Shown here piece by piece: positions 1 through 8,135 of a stretch of 58,927 bases of DNA. How positions within the stretch are numbered: position 1 is the stretch's first letter; each line of letters starts with the position of its first letter. Location: contig NZ_VDDA01000026.1 of the NCBI RefSeq assembly GCF_006151805.1, forward strand, positions 1 to 58,927, written 5' to 3'. The stretch comes from Methylobacterium terricola. Its GTDB lineage: Bacteria > Pseudomonadota > Alphaproteobacteria > Rhizobiales > Beijerinckiaceae. The translations under genes and the position numbers were made by a program. Under the pieces are notes generated by a model, which saw only the letters and a list, made by a program, of their open reading frames with translations, had not been told where the DNA came from and did no database searches.

Positions 1-2
1 TC

Positions 3-116
3 AACCGCGCCCGCCGCTTGCCCGTCCGCTACGAACGCCGCGCCGACATCTACGAGGCCTTCACGTTCCTGCAGGCAAGCCTCATCACCCTCCGCCAGAT
101 CAGGCGGTTCTGTTAG
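3..116 (+). pseudogene. IS5-family transposase, C-terminal fragment
   Basis: The first 116 bases encode the last 37 residues of an IS5-type DDE transposase, with the hallmark RYERRADIYEAF segment followed by an aliphatic tail and TAG. The reading frame enters from beyond the window edge, so whether the upstream part is complete cannot be judged. The next gene is unrelated, so this marks an IS boundary. Family assignment comes from the recognisable C-terminal motif only. Confidence 0.75.
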
Positions 117-226
117 GCGCTCTAAGCCATAAGATTTCCCGATAGCCTCCCCGGAAAATCCGTCTCGATCCCGGGCGGACCCTCGGCCAGGATGTCGCTC
201 AAGCAAGACAACCCGGGAGGGATCTG

Positions 227-283
227 ATGGCCCGCAAGGCGCGCAGGCGGCGGACCGCCGCTCTCGGACGGGGGCGGCCGTGA
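227..283 (+). other. Possible 18-residue leader ORF before the CoA-transferase
   Basis: An ATG preceded by GGGAGGG opens a short, very basic reading frame (MARKARRRRTAALGRGRP) whose TGA overlaps the GTG start of the CoA-transferase as GTGA. This is the same coupling seen at the next two junctions of the operon. It may be a translated leader that feeds ribosomes to the GTG start, or chance. No peptide family is recognised. The rest of 117-279 shows nothing else. Confidence 0.3.
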
Positions 284-1446
284 ACCCCGCCACCGACGGC
301 CCCCTCGCGGGCATCCGGGTGCTCGACCTGTCGCGCCTCGTCGCCGGCAACATGCTGAGCCTGCAACTCGCCGATTTCGGCGCCGACGTGATCAAGCTCG
401 AGCCCGACCGCGGCGACCCGCTCCGGCACTGGCAGGAGAACGGCATCCCGGCCTGGTGGACGGTCTACGGCCGCAACAAGCGCTCGATCCGCCTCGACCT
501 GCGCGAGCCCGACGGCAAGGCGGCGTTGCGCCGGCTGGTGCCGACCGCCCAGGTGCTGGTCGAAGGCTTCCGCCCCGGCGTGATGGAGGCGGCGGGCTTC
601 TCGCCCGAGGCGCTGCTGGCGCTCAATCCGAGGCTGGTGATCGTCCGGGTCAGCGGATTCGGCCAGACCGGGCCTTACGCCCAGCGCCCGGGCTTCGGCT
701 CGTTGATCGAGGCGATGAGCGGGTTCGCCGCCAAGAACGGCTTTGCCGACAAGCCGCCGGCCCTGCCGAACCTCGCGCTCGCCGACATGGTGGCGGGCCT
801 GTCCGGCGCCTTCGCGACGCTCGCGGCGCTGCGGGTGGCGGAGGGGCCGGACGGCGCCGGGCAGGTGGTCGACCTCTCGCTGCTCGAACCGCTCCACGCG
901 ACGCTCGGGCCCGACGCGGCGATCCACCGGCTCACCGGCCGCGTGCCCTCGCGCGTCGGCAACCGGGTCAGCATCACCGCGCCGCGCAACGTCTACCGCA
1001 CCCGCGACGGCGAGTGGCTGGCGCTCTCGGCCTCGACGCAGGGGATGGCCGCCCGGCTGTTCTCGGCCATCGGCCGGCCCGACATGATCGCCGATCCGCG
1101 CTTTGCCACCAATTCCGCCCGGCTCGACAACGTCGAGGAGGTCGACGCGATCGTCGGCGGCTTCATCGCGGCGCGGGACCTCGCCGACAACCTGGCCTAT
1201 TTCGAGGAGGCGGAGGTCACGGTCGGCCCGGTCTACGATCCGGCGGGCTTCGCCGAGGACCCGCATGTGAAGGGCCGCGGCGTCCTCGTCGAGGTCGACG
1301 ACCCGGAGCACGGCCCGGTGCCGATGCACGCGCCGTTCCCGCGCCTGTCGCGCACGCCCGGCCGGATCCGCCGCCTCGCCCCCGCCCTCGGCCAGGACGA
1401 AGCCGAGATCGCCGCCGAACTCAACCAGACGGAGATATCCCGATGA
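280..1446 (+). CDS. Family III CoA-transferase (CaiB/BaiF)
   Basis: The 388-residue product has the family III CoA-transferase fold. The N-terminal block GIRVLDLSRLVAGNM (residues 11-25) is followed by ADFGADVIKLEP, and Asp169 in ALADMVAGL falls where the family places the aspartate that forms the acyl-aspartyl anhydride. These enzymes move CoA between carboxylic acids. The GTG start is chosen because the homology begins about ten residues later and a basic leader overlaps it. The stop overlaps the next ATG (ATGA), so it is coupled to the CitE-like lyase. The pair suggests that a dicarboxylate or hydroxyacid is activated to a CoA ester and then cleaved. The substrate is unknown. Confidence 0.88.
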   Translation: MNPATDGPLAGIRVLDLSRLVAGNMLSLQLADFGADVIKLEPDRGDPLRHWQENGIPAWWTVYGRNKRSIRLDLREPDGKAALRRLVPTAQVLVEGFRPGVMEAAGFSPEALLALNPRLVIVRVSGFGQTGPYAQRPGFGSLIEAMSGFAAKNGFADKPPALPNLALADMVAGLSGAFATLAALRVAEGPDGAGQVVDLSLLEPLHATLGPDAAIHRLTGRVPSRVGNRVSITAPRNVYRTRDGEWLALSASTQGMAARLFSAIGRPDMIADPRFATNSARLDNVEEVDAIVGGFIAARDLADNLAYFEEAEVTVGPVYDPAGFAEDPHVKGRGVLVEVDDPEHGPVPMHAPFPRLSRTPGRIRRLAPALGQDEAEIAAELNQTEISR

Positions 1447-2306
1447 GGCTGCGGTCCCTGCTGTTCGCCCCGGCCGATTCGGCCCGCAAGGCCGAGAAGG
1501 CGGTCGCCTCGGGGGCCGATGCCGTCATCCTCGACCTCGAGGACAGCGTCGCCCCCGCCGCCAAGGACGAGGCCCGCGGGCAGGCCGCTTCGATCCTGCG
1601 CGACCGGCCGGACGCGCTGATCGTGCGGATCAACCCCCGCGGCACCGCCTGGTATCTCGACGACCTCGCGGCGATCGTCCCGGCCCGGCCGGCCGCGATC
1701 CTGCTGCCGAAATGCACGTCGCCGGCCGATCTCGCGATGCTGGCCGGCCAGATCGACGTGCTGGAGGCCGCCGGCGGCGTGCCGGCCGGCTCCGTCGGGG
1801 TGCTGCTGCTCGCCACCGAGACGGCGGAATCCTTGCGCGACATGAACTATGCCGGCGTCTCGCCGCGCCTGCGCGCCCTCTGCTTCGGCGCCGAGGATCT
1901 GTCGGCCGATCTCGGCATCGTCCCGCGCCGGCCCGACGGCACTCTCGCGGCGCCGGTCGCCGCCGCGCGCGACCGGCTGCTGATCGCGGCCGCCGCCGCC
2001 GGGGTCGCGGCGATCGACACGCCGTTCCCCGATCCGCGCGACCCCGCCGGCTTGCAGGCCGAGACCGAGGCCGCCGCGGCGGACGGGTTCTCGGGCAAGC
2101 TCTGCATCCATCCGGGCCAGCTGGAGGCGGTGACGGCCGCCTTCACCCCGGCACCCGAGCGCGTCGCCTGGGCGCGCGAGGTGGTGCGGCTTCTGGAAGG
2201 CAGCGGGGCGGGGGTCGCTGTGCTCGACGGGCGGATGATCGACATCGCCCACCTGAAGCTTGCGCGCCGCGTGCTCGCGATGGCGCCCGAGGGGTCCCGT
2301 CCATGA
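1443..2306 (+). CDS. HpcH/HpaI-family CoA lyase (CitE-like)
   Basis: This 287-residue protein belongs to the HpcH/HpaI aldolase and citrate lyase beta-subunit superfamily. The signature AVILDLEDSVAP (residues 27-38) carries the acidic residues that position Mg2+ and substrate. LLLATETAESL, CFGAEDLSADLG and LCIHPGQLEAV are the later conserved strands of the TIM barrel. Relatives cleave (3S)-malyl-, citramalyl- or citryl-CoA to acetyl-CoA plus an oxoacid. With the CoA-transferase upstream (ATGA overlap), the likely sequence is activation of a hydroxydicarboxylate and then cleavage. The exact substrate cannot be assigned. The gene overlaps the dehydrogenase downstream by another ATGA. Confidence 0.85.
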   Translation: MRLRSLLFAPADSARKAEKAVASGADAVILDLEDSVAPAAKDEARGQAASILRDRPDALIVRINPRGTAWYLDDLAAIVPARPAAILLPKCTSPADLAMLAGQIDVLEAAGGVPAGSVGVLLLATETAESLRDMNYAGVSPRLRALCFGAEDLSADLGIVPRRPDGTLAAPVAAARDRLLIAAAAAGVAAIDTPFPDPRDPAGLQAETEAAAADGFSGKLCIHPGQLEAVTAAFTPAPERVAWAREVVRLLEGSGAGVAVLDGRMIDIAHLKLARRVLAMAPEGSRP

Positions 2307-3412
2307 TGCGCTTTCCGAAAACCAGCCGCGCCGCCGTGGTGCGCGCGTTCAAGGCGCCGGTCTGCATCGAGGAGGTGCCGGTGCCGCAGGAGCTGGAGCC
2401 CGGCACGATCCTCACCAAGATCGAGACCTGCTCGATCTGCGGCACCGACGTCCATCTCTGGCAGGGCTCGCTCGCCCTCAAGGTCGACCTGCCGGTGATC
2501 ATCGGCCACGAGATGGTCGGGCGCATCGTCGCGATGGGCGCCGGCACCGACCGCGACTCGGTCGGCCAGCCGCTCCGGGTCGGCGACCGCATCACCTGGA
2601 CCCATACGGCCTGCGGCCGCTGCTACTTCTGCACCGTCGCCCGCGAGCCGACCCTGTGCCAGTACAGCCGCAAGTACATGTACGAGCGGATGGACGTGGC
2701 GCCCTACCTGCTCGGCGGCTTCTCGGAATACGGCTACGTCCTGCCCGATTCCGGCCGGGTGAAGGTGCCGGATTCGGTGCCGAACGAGCTCGCCAGCATG
2801 GCGAGCTGCGCCTTCCGCTCGGTGATGAACGCCTTCGATGTCCTCGGCCGCGTCGATCCGACCGACACCGTGGTGGTGCAGGGCGCCGGCCCGCTCGGGC
2901 TGCTCGCCACCGCGGTCGCCAAGATCTCGGGCGCCCGCCGGGTCGTGACGCTCGGCGCCCCGGCAGCGCGGCTGGCGCTCGCCCGCGATTTCGGCGCCGA
3001 CGAGGTGCTGTCGATCGAGGAGACGGGCCACGCGGAGCGCCTCGACCGGGTCCGGGCGCTGACCGACGGGCGCGGCGCCGACGTGGTGATGGAGTTCACC
3101 GGCCACCCGGCCGCCTTCGGCGAAGGGCTCGACCTCGCCCGGCGCGGCGGGTCCTACGTCGTGGTCGGCCAGCTCGGTCAGGGCACGACGACGATCGCAC
3201 CCTCGACCATCGTGGCGAAGAACCTGCGGGTGCTCGGCTCGTTCTCCGGCCAGGCCAAGGCCTACTGGAAGGCGCTGCAATTCGTGGCGGAGCACCAGCA
3301 CGAGGTGCCGTTCCACACCATGGTCACCAACCGCTACAGCCTCGACCAGGTCGATACGGCGCTGACCCGGATGAAGAACTTCGAGGAGATCAAGCCGATC
3401 ATCGCGCTGTAG
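2303..3412 (+). CDS. Zinc-dependent alcohol dehydrogenase (MDR family)
   Basis: The 369-residue medium-chain dehydrogenase has catalytic zinc ligands in CSICGTDVHLW and IIGHEMVG, and the four-cysteine structural zinc lobe as CGRCYFCTVAREPTLC. The Rossmann motif VVQGAGPLGLLA follows. It should oxidise an alcohol or hydroxyacid with NAD(P)+ in the cytosol. The ATG at 2303 overlaps the lyase stop (ATGA); the next Met codon follows at once and cannot be excluded. As third gene of the operon it may supply or recycle the oxo or hydroxy intermediate of the CoA pathway. Confidence 0.88.
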   Translation: MMRFPKTSRAAVVRAFKAPVCIEEVPVPQELEPGTILTKIETCSICGTDVHLWQGSLALKVDLPVIIGHEMVGRIVAMGAGTDRDSVGQPLRVGDRITWTHTACGRCYFCTVAREPTLCQYSRKYMYERMDVAPYLLGGFSEYGYVLPDSGRVKVPDSVPNELASMASCAFRSVMNAFDVLGRVDPTDTVVVQGAGPLGLLATAVAKISGARRVVTLGAPAARLALARDFGADEVLSIEETGHAERLDRVRALTDGRGADVVMEFTGHPAAFGEGLDLARRGGSYVVVGQLGQGTTTIAPSTIVAKNLRVLGSFSGQAKAYWKALQFVAEHQHEVPFHTMVTNRYSLDQVDTALTRMKNFEEIKPIIAL

Positions 3413-3448
3413 CAGGCCGCCCTGCTTCACCGTCGATGACCTCCACCG

Positions 3449-3496
3449 CGTCATTCCGGGTCCGGGCTCTCGCCTCCGGCAAGCCCCGGAATGACG
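3449..3496. repeat. Intergenic 12-bp inverted repeat (terminator- or REP-like)
   Basis: CGTCATTCCGGG at 3449-3460 is matched by CCCGGAATGACG at 3485-3496, a perfect 12-bp stem with a 24-nt loop. It sits in the 190-base gap between the dehydrogenase and dctP and has no T-run, so it may slow transcription or protect the upstream mRNA. It resembles dispersed intergenic repeats of GC-rich rhizobial-type genomes, which a genome-wide count would test. The remaining gap holds only the ribosome binding site of dctP. Confidence 0.6.
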
Positions 3497-3601
3497 ACGG
3501 ACACCGACAATAGGTCTCGGTGCCAGACATAATCCAAGAACAATCCAAGAAAAGACCCAGGCGGATCCCGCCGCCAACCCGAAAACACATCAGGAGGAAC
3601 G

Positions 3602-4627
3602 ATGTCGCGCGCCCCCCTCTCGCGCCGCGCCGTGGTCGCCGGCACGCTCAGCGCCGGCCTGATCGGCGCCGGCATACCCCTGCGCCACGCCCGCGCCGCC
3701 GAGTTCGTGTTCAAGCTCGGCACCGACGTGCCCGACACCCATCCGATCAACATCCACGCCCGCAAGGCCGCGGACGCCATCCGCGAGCAGACCAACGGGC
3801 AGGTCGACCTCCAGATCTTCTCCAACAACCAGCTCGGCGGCCAGAGCGACATGCTCTCGCAGTTGCGCTCCGGCGCGCTCGAATGCTTCGCGCTCTCGGG
3901 CGTCAACGTGCTCTCGACGATCATCCCGACCTCGTCGATCTACGGCCTCGGCTTCGCCTTCCCGGATTACGACGCGGTCTGGCGCGGCATGGACGGGCCG
4001 CTCGGCCAGCACTTGCGCGGCCAGATCGAGAAGGCCGGCTTCGTCGTCATGGAGAGGATCTGGGACAACGGTTTCCGGCAGATCACCAACAGCGTCCGGC
4101 CGATCCGCGAGCCGAAGGACCTGCAAGGCCTCAAGATCCGGGTGCCGGTGAGCGCGCTGTGGACCTCGCTGTTCCGCTCGCTCGGCGCCGCGCCGACCAG
4201 CCTCAACTTCGCCGAGGTCTATTCCTCGCTGCAGACCAGGGTGGTCGACGGGCAGGAGAACCCGCCGGTGATCATCAACACCGCCAAGATCTACGAGGTG
4301 CAGAGATACTGCTCGGTCACGAACCACATGTGGGACGGCTGGTGGTTCCTGATCAACCGCCGCGCCTGGAACCAGCTGCCACCGGAGACGAAGGAGATCT
4401 TCGCGCGCAACGTGAACGCCGCCTGCCTGGAGGAGCGCAAGGACGTGGCGCGGTTGAACGCCTCCTTGCGCGAGGAGCTGGTGGCGAAGGGCCTCGCCTT
4501 CAACGACGTCGACACCGCGCCGTTCAAGGAGGAGCTGCGCCGGAGCGGCTTCTACGCCGAGTGGCGCAAGCGGTTCGGCGACGAGGCGATGGGCCTGCTC
4601 GAGACGGCGGCCGGCAGGCTCGGCTGA
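3602..4627 (+). CDS. TRAP transporter solute-binding protein, DctP family
   Basis: The 341-residue periplasmic receptor begins with a twin-arginine-type signal (LSRRAVVAG, then a hydrophobic stretch ending near ARAAE). DctP hallmarks follow: FKLGTDVPDTHPIN, IFSNNQLGGQSDML, DLQGLKIRVP and VVDGQENPP, the last two lining the carboxylate pocket. AGGAGG lies 5 bases upstream of the ATG. No dctQ or dctM permease gene lies beside it, so it must use membrane subunits encoded elsewhere, or it is an orphan. Its place after the CoA-transferase operon suggests it brings in the organic acid used there. The dctM/dctP fragments at the far end of the window are a different TRAP system. Confidence 0.9.
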   Translation: MSRAPLSRRAVVAGTLSAGLIGAGIPLRHARAAEFVFKLGTDVPDTHPINIHARKAADAIREQTNGQVDLQIFSNNQLGGQSDMLSQLRSGALECFALSGVNVLSTIIPTSSIYGLGFAFPDYDAVWRGMDGPLGQHLRGQIEKAGFVVMERIWDNGFRQITNSVRPIREPKDLQGLKIRVPVSALWTSLFRSLGAAPTSLNFAEVYSSLQTRVVDGQENPPVIINTAKIYEVQRYCSVTNHMWDGWWFLINRRAWNQLPPETKEIFARNVNAACLEERKDVARLNASLREELVAKGLAFNDVDTAPFKEELRRSGFYAEWRKRFGDEAMGLLETAAGRLG

Positions 4628-4680
4628 CAGCCGGTCTGGCACCGGCGCGTCAGGCGAGCAGACCCGAGGATTGCAGTCCG

Positions 4681-4728
4681 GCGGCGGAGCGACGAGAGAG
4701 GCCTGAGCAGTCCTCCTCGCTCCGCCGC
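4681..4728. terminator. Bidirectional stem-loop between convergent genes
   Basis: GCGGCGGAGCGA (4681-4692) pairs perfectly with TCGCTCCGCCGC (4717-4728) across a 24-base loop. It lies between the 3' ends of dctP (plus) and the phosphoesterase (minus), where a shared terminator is expected. No T-run follows in either direction, so its strength is uncertain. Confidence 0.6.
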
Positions 4729-4738
4729 AGGACGAACG

Positions 4739-6160
4739 TCATCGACAGGCCTTGATCGTCGTCTTGCCGCTATGGGCCATCGTATAGCTCTTGTTCTCGG
4801 ATCTGAACATCATGGTGAGAGTCAGCTCGATCGGATCGCCGACTTTCGGCGACGCGCCGCTGCCTGCCACGACCGTGCCGACCCAGAGCGGCGGCGGCAC
4901 GGGATAGGTGGACATCTGGACGATCGAGTTGTTCGACACGGCGACCCCGGCCGAGGCGACGAGCTGACAGCTGAACTCGTCGATGCTGGTGTCGCAGAAG
5001 CCAGCGCCGAACGTCCCGGCCGTCGCCCGCACGGAGGTGCTGTTGACGACGATGCTGACGTTCAGCGGATCGGCCGTCGCGTTGCCGACATTCGCGACGG
5101 TGACCGTGGCGGGCTCCTGCGTGCCGCAGGCTCCGACGACCCGGTCGCCGTCCAGGAAAACCTTCGCTTTCTGATCGAAGTCGTAGAGATTCCCGAGGTT
5201 CACGGTGACCGCCTGGACCTGATCCATCACGGTCCGACTCGTCCAGTCCGACTGCGTGAAGGGAGCCAGCGGAATCAGCCTGAAGTCGACCGCGGCGCCG
5301 GACAGCGAGAGGAGCGAGACGTGATGCAGATGTCCCGCATTGGCGCTGCCGTCCTTGATGTCGCCGCCCGTCGAACCAACCACCCAGTAGCGGATGCCGC
5401 CGAGAGCCGTGTCGGTCTGATTGTAATGGGTGTGGCCGGCGATGACGGCTTTCACCGGATAGCGCGCCAGCAGCTCGTGTACGCGGGACCAGCCCGTCCA
5501 GTTGTACCAGAGTGGCTGATGCGTGAAGACGATGATCCCGTCCTTCCCCTGTGCATGCGCTTCCAGATCCCGCTGCAGCCAGGCAAACTGGTTGTCCGAG
5601 ATCTGCGAGTAGAACACGTTGCCCCAGCGCGGATCAGTGTATAGATGCTCGAGGCTGTCGAGCGCAATAAAATGCCAATTTTTTACATCAAATGAGTAAT
5701 ATAATTTGTCCTTTACCAGCGGGTTGAGGGGCGAGTAAAGTTGCTTGTAGAGGGTTTCGCGCGATCTATCAGTGGAATTCTGAAGATATCTTGTCGGGTT
5801 GACGTCGTGGTCGCCGGGCGTCGTGTACCACGGCATGGTCAAGGTCTTCAGGATCGATGTCGCCTGACCAAAGCGCGCGGTGATCTGCTCGGGTGTCTCC
5901 GTGCTCTCGATGAGGTCACCGACGTGCAGGACGACGTCCGGTTTCCGGTCCAGGCTGTTGATGGCGGTGACGCCCTGCTTCAGGACTCGATACGATGCGT
6001 CGAGATCGGTGGCACCCGTCTGGTCGCCGATCACCCCGATGACGATGGGATCGGCGCGCGCCGCGGTCGCGCCCGGTCCCTGGAGCGCGAGCCATGCGGC
6101 CGAGAGCGGACCGAGTGCCGTACAGGCGAGGCGCACGAACGTCGGGATTCCTGCATTCAT
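4739..6160 (-). CDS. Secreted metallophosphoesterase with C-terminal beta domain
   Basis: The 473-residue protein starts with a signal peptide (hydrophobic to about residue 33, cleavage near AARADP). A calcineurin-like phosphoesterase core follows: GDQTG (Asp46), LHVGDLIES (Asp82), TTPGDHDVN (116-120), FTHQPLW and AGHTHYNQ. Two metal-site motifs are atypical: the usual DxH is DQT, and the usual GNHD is GDHD. The last 150 residues look like Ig/CARDB-type beta strands with four or more cysteines. It probably acts in the periplasm or outside the cell on phosphomonoesters or diesters. The start at 6160 is fixed by the signal peptide and by ATGA overlap with the lectin gene upstream. A short AT-rich patch near 5680-5720 stands out from the neighbouring DNA. 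Confidence 0.82.
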   Translation of the reverse strand: MNAGIPTFVRLACTALGPLSAAWLALQGPGATAARADPIVIGVIGDQTGATDLDASYRVLKQGVTAINSLDRKPDVVLHVGDLIESTETPEQITARFGQATSILKTLTMPWYTTPGDHDVNPTRYLQNSTDRSRETLYKQLYSPLNPLVKDKLYYSFDVKNWHFIALDSLEHLYTDPRWGNVFYSQISDNQFAWLQRDLEAHAQGKDGIIVFTHQPLWYNWTGWSRVHELLARYPVKAVIAGHTHYNQTDTALGGIRYWVVGSTGGDIKDGSANAGHLHHVSLLSLSGAAVDFRLIPLAPFTQSDWTSRTVMDQVQAVTVNLGNLYDFDQKAKVFLDGDRVVGACGTQEPATVTVANVGNATADPLNVSIVVNSTSVRATAGTFGAGFCDTSIDEFSCQLVASAGVAVSNNSIVQMSTYPVPPPLWVGTVVAGSGASPKVGDPIELTLTMMFRSENKSYTMAHSGKTTIKACR

Positions 6161-6528
6161 GACAGCGACTCCCACCACAGGAACTGGACGACGGCATCGT
6201 TGTAGTCGCGGTCGACCTGATCTTCCGACAGGACGACTTGGATGTTCATCGTCGCGACGCTGCAGCCGCCCGGCAGGAGGGCGGATTCCTGCCAGGTCCG
6301 GCCACCGTCCGAGGAATGCTGGATGTCGACCGTGGCCGAAACATCCTGGCTGCCGGACGGCGTCTGAAAGAAGGTCGAACCAATCTGCTTGTTGTTTTCC
6401 CCCGATCCCTGCCAGACGATGGCCTGTCCCCCCGGTGGCGTGATCGTCACGCGTTGGATGTCGCTCGCATTGGTGAACGCCGCCAAGAACACATTGGTGG
6501 ACGGAGGCAGCAAAATACTGGCAGGCAT
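6157..6528 (-). CDS. LecB/PA-IIL-type calcium-dependent lectin
   Basis: The 123-residue product matches the PA-IIL (LecB) sugar-binding fold from end to end. Near the N-terminus is LAAFTNAS (LecB has the equivalent Asn21). Near the C-terminus the double-calcium loop SEDQVDRDYNDAVV supplies Glu102, Asp106, Asp108, Asn110 and Asp111 with the spacing of LecB Glu95, Asp99, Asp101, Asn103 and Asp104. The specificity positions (LecB 22-24) read Ala-Ser-Asp. The C-terminus is a few residues longer than LecB and does not end in Gly, so the inter-subunit calcium ligand may differ. There is no signal peptide, as in LecB. AGAGGA five bases before ATG 6528 favours this start over the one at 6543. It is translationally coupled to the phosphoesterase. 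Confidence 0.82.
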   Translation of the reverse strand: MPASILLPPSTNVFLAAFTNASDIQRVTITPPGGQAIVWQGSGENNKQIGSTFFQTPSGSQDVSATVDIQHSSDGGRTWQESALLPGGCSVATMNIQVVLSEDQVDRDYNDAVVQFLWWESLS

Positions 6529-7237
6529 GGCGTTCCTCTGCATGAAATATCTTGTCTTGCATCAATATCATACAAATTACGGAATTGGTGTAAAGTCGCA
6601 TTTTGGAAAATGTCTTTTTTGCCGGTGCCGCGCCTGGTGGAAAATATGTTCATGGGCCCATTTGTCTTTGGTGTGGTCTCGATCAATAAAAAATAGGCTA
6701 TGTGTTTATTTATCTTTCGGCTCTCCAACCTAAAACATCGCAATGCTGTAATCTACAAATAACGATAAGCCGTATTTCGACAATATATGCTAGGAAATAT
6801 TATGAACGATCTTGGTGCCATGACATGGTGACCGGCAATCGCGCGATGAGTGCGGTGCCGGCAGTCCCTGCGAGACCGGGCCGCGGCCTGCCTCACCCGT
6901 GCCGCCGGCTCCAGAACAACCGTTCGGCCCACCGGGTCGCGAGGCGCCGGTCGGAGCCCAGGCAGGGTTTGGTCACGCGCCCGCTCGACGGCATCATCCG
7001 GTCGCAGCAGCCCATCGCGGGGAGGCTGTACCGCTCTTGGCCTTCGCGCAGTGACCTTTTCTGGCGAGAGCTTCGGTCGTGCCCCACTGCCTGGTCTGTT
7101 CCGCGGGCGACTGCAAGGAACTGGCCCGCGATTTGCACCTTATGCGTCATGTTTGAATTCGCGCCCGAACTGCTCTCGCTTCATTCGAGGGATGTCTTGT
7201 TGGGCTATTGCATCATGGGCTCGCTGACGGTTTTACT
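6529..7237. other. Non-coding, AT-rich gap upstream of the lectin gene
   Basis: About 700 bases hold no convincing gene. Bases 6541-6830 are much richer in A/T than the rest of the window, with runs such as AAATATCTTGTC, and should contain the minus-strand promoter of the lectin operon. Bases 6830-7200 are GC-rich but give no recognisable protein in any frame. The composition jump marks this as a seam of recently acquired DNA. Confidence 0.5.
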
Positions 7238-7573
7238 ATGGCGCATATTGAGTACAAAATAAGATTAAATTCTGAATTTTCCAGCACGATCGCGATCGGT
7301 CGCGTAGATAGGGATAGCCTTGTGGTGGCTTCGGCCTCGGGGGTGAGCATCGACAAGGCCCGTATCTTCGCTAAGATTAACGACGCTCTCGCTCATCATC
7401 GGGTGCGTGAACCGTCGATGCTGCGGGACCTTCGTGCTGTGAGGCCGACCGAGATCGAGACGATCAACAGCGCGATCGTGCAAGTCGTCGAGGCTCAAGA
7501 TCTGCCGGTCCCGATCGACCGGACGATCACGCCGCTGGTGCGGCTCACGCGAGGCGTGGTCGAGCAGGTCTAA
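7238..7573 (+). pseudogene. 2-dehydropantoate 2-reductase (PanE/ApbA), C-terminal remnant
   Basis: From about 7376 the frame encodes the C-terminal helical domain of ketopantoate reductase: REPSMLRDLRAVRPTEIET followed by INSAIVQVVEAQDLPVPIDR, matching the family pattern KPSML-D---RPTEID--NG. The Rossmann half with GxGxxG is missing, and the preceding residues (MAHIEYKIRLNSEF) are unrelated. It is a decayed 3' fragment, unlikely to be active. Confidence 0.65.
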
Positions 7574-7991
7574 CGCGTTCCTGACGTCCCCACGGTTTGA
7601 AAATCACCGTCAGTCGTTGATCAGTTCACGCGAACGAGACGAGGTCAGAAACAGGTCTCTCAGACCTCTGGAAAGTCTGTTGTTGGATGCCTGGCGGACG
7701 AATAGGTTGCGGGATTGAGCATCCAAAGGTGGCGCTACCCTGCCATCCGGCAACAAGCTACTGAAGCGCCGCTTTCCACGCCGAGCGGTCATTCCAGCGT
7801 CCGAACCGCCCATCTGCCGTAGCCTCCATTCAGCCGGGGGCGTGTTACCAGGTATCAGCGGGCATCTGCTCCCCGGACCGATGCGGCCGCGGTAACCGAC
7901 GGCCGAGGCTCGCTCCGAGTGCGAGGGTGCTCTGGATTACTGAACTCTGCCTTTCCGCATCGGGACCTCCGACAAGCCCGCTCTGCCTCAA

Positions 7992-8021
7992 CCCATATAT
8001 GTACGCTTGAGCATATATGGG
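7992..8021. promoter_or_regulatory. Perfect 10-bp inverted repeat, operator-like
   Basis: CCCATATATG (7992-8001) and CATATATGGG (8012-8021) are exact reverse complements separated by 10 bases, one helical turn between arms. This geometry suits a dimeric regulator. No complete gene starts just downstream because the IS5 element lies at 8120, so the target gene may have been displaced. The rest of 7574-8117 shows no recognisable gene. Confidence 0.4.
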
Positions 8022-8135
8022 GAAGCGGACGATGCTGGCTGATGGGTCACTCGACGGTGGACGGGCGTCGCGACAGGCTTTCCTTTTCCCTGGAGCGGCG
8101 TTGTTCCTCGGTCGGGCTAGGGCGTCTCTGCAAAC

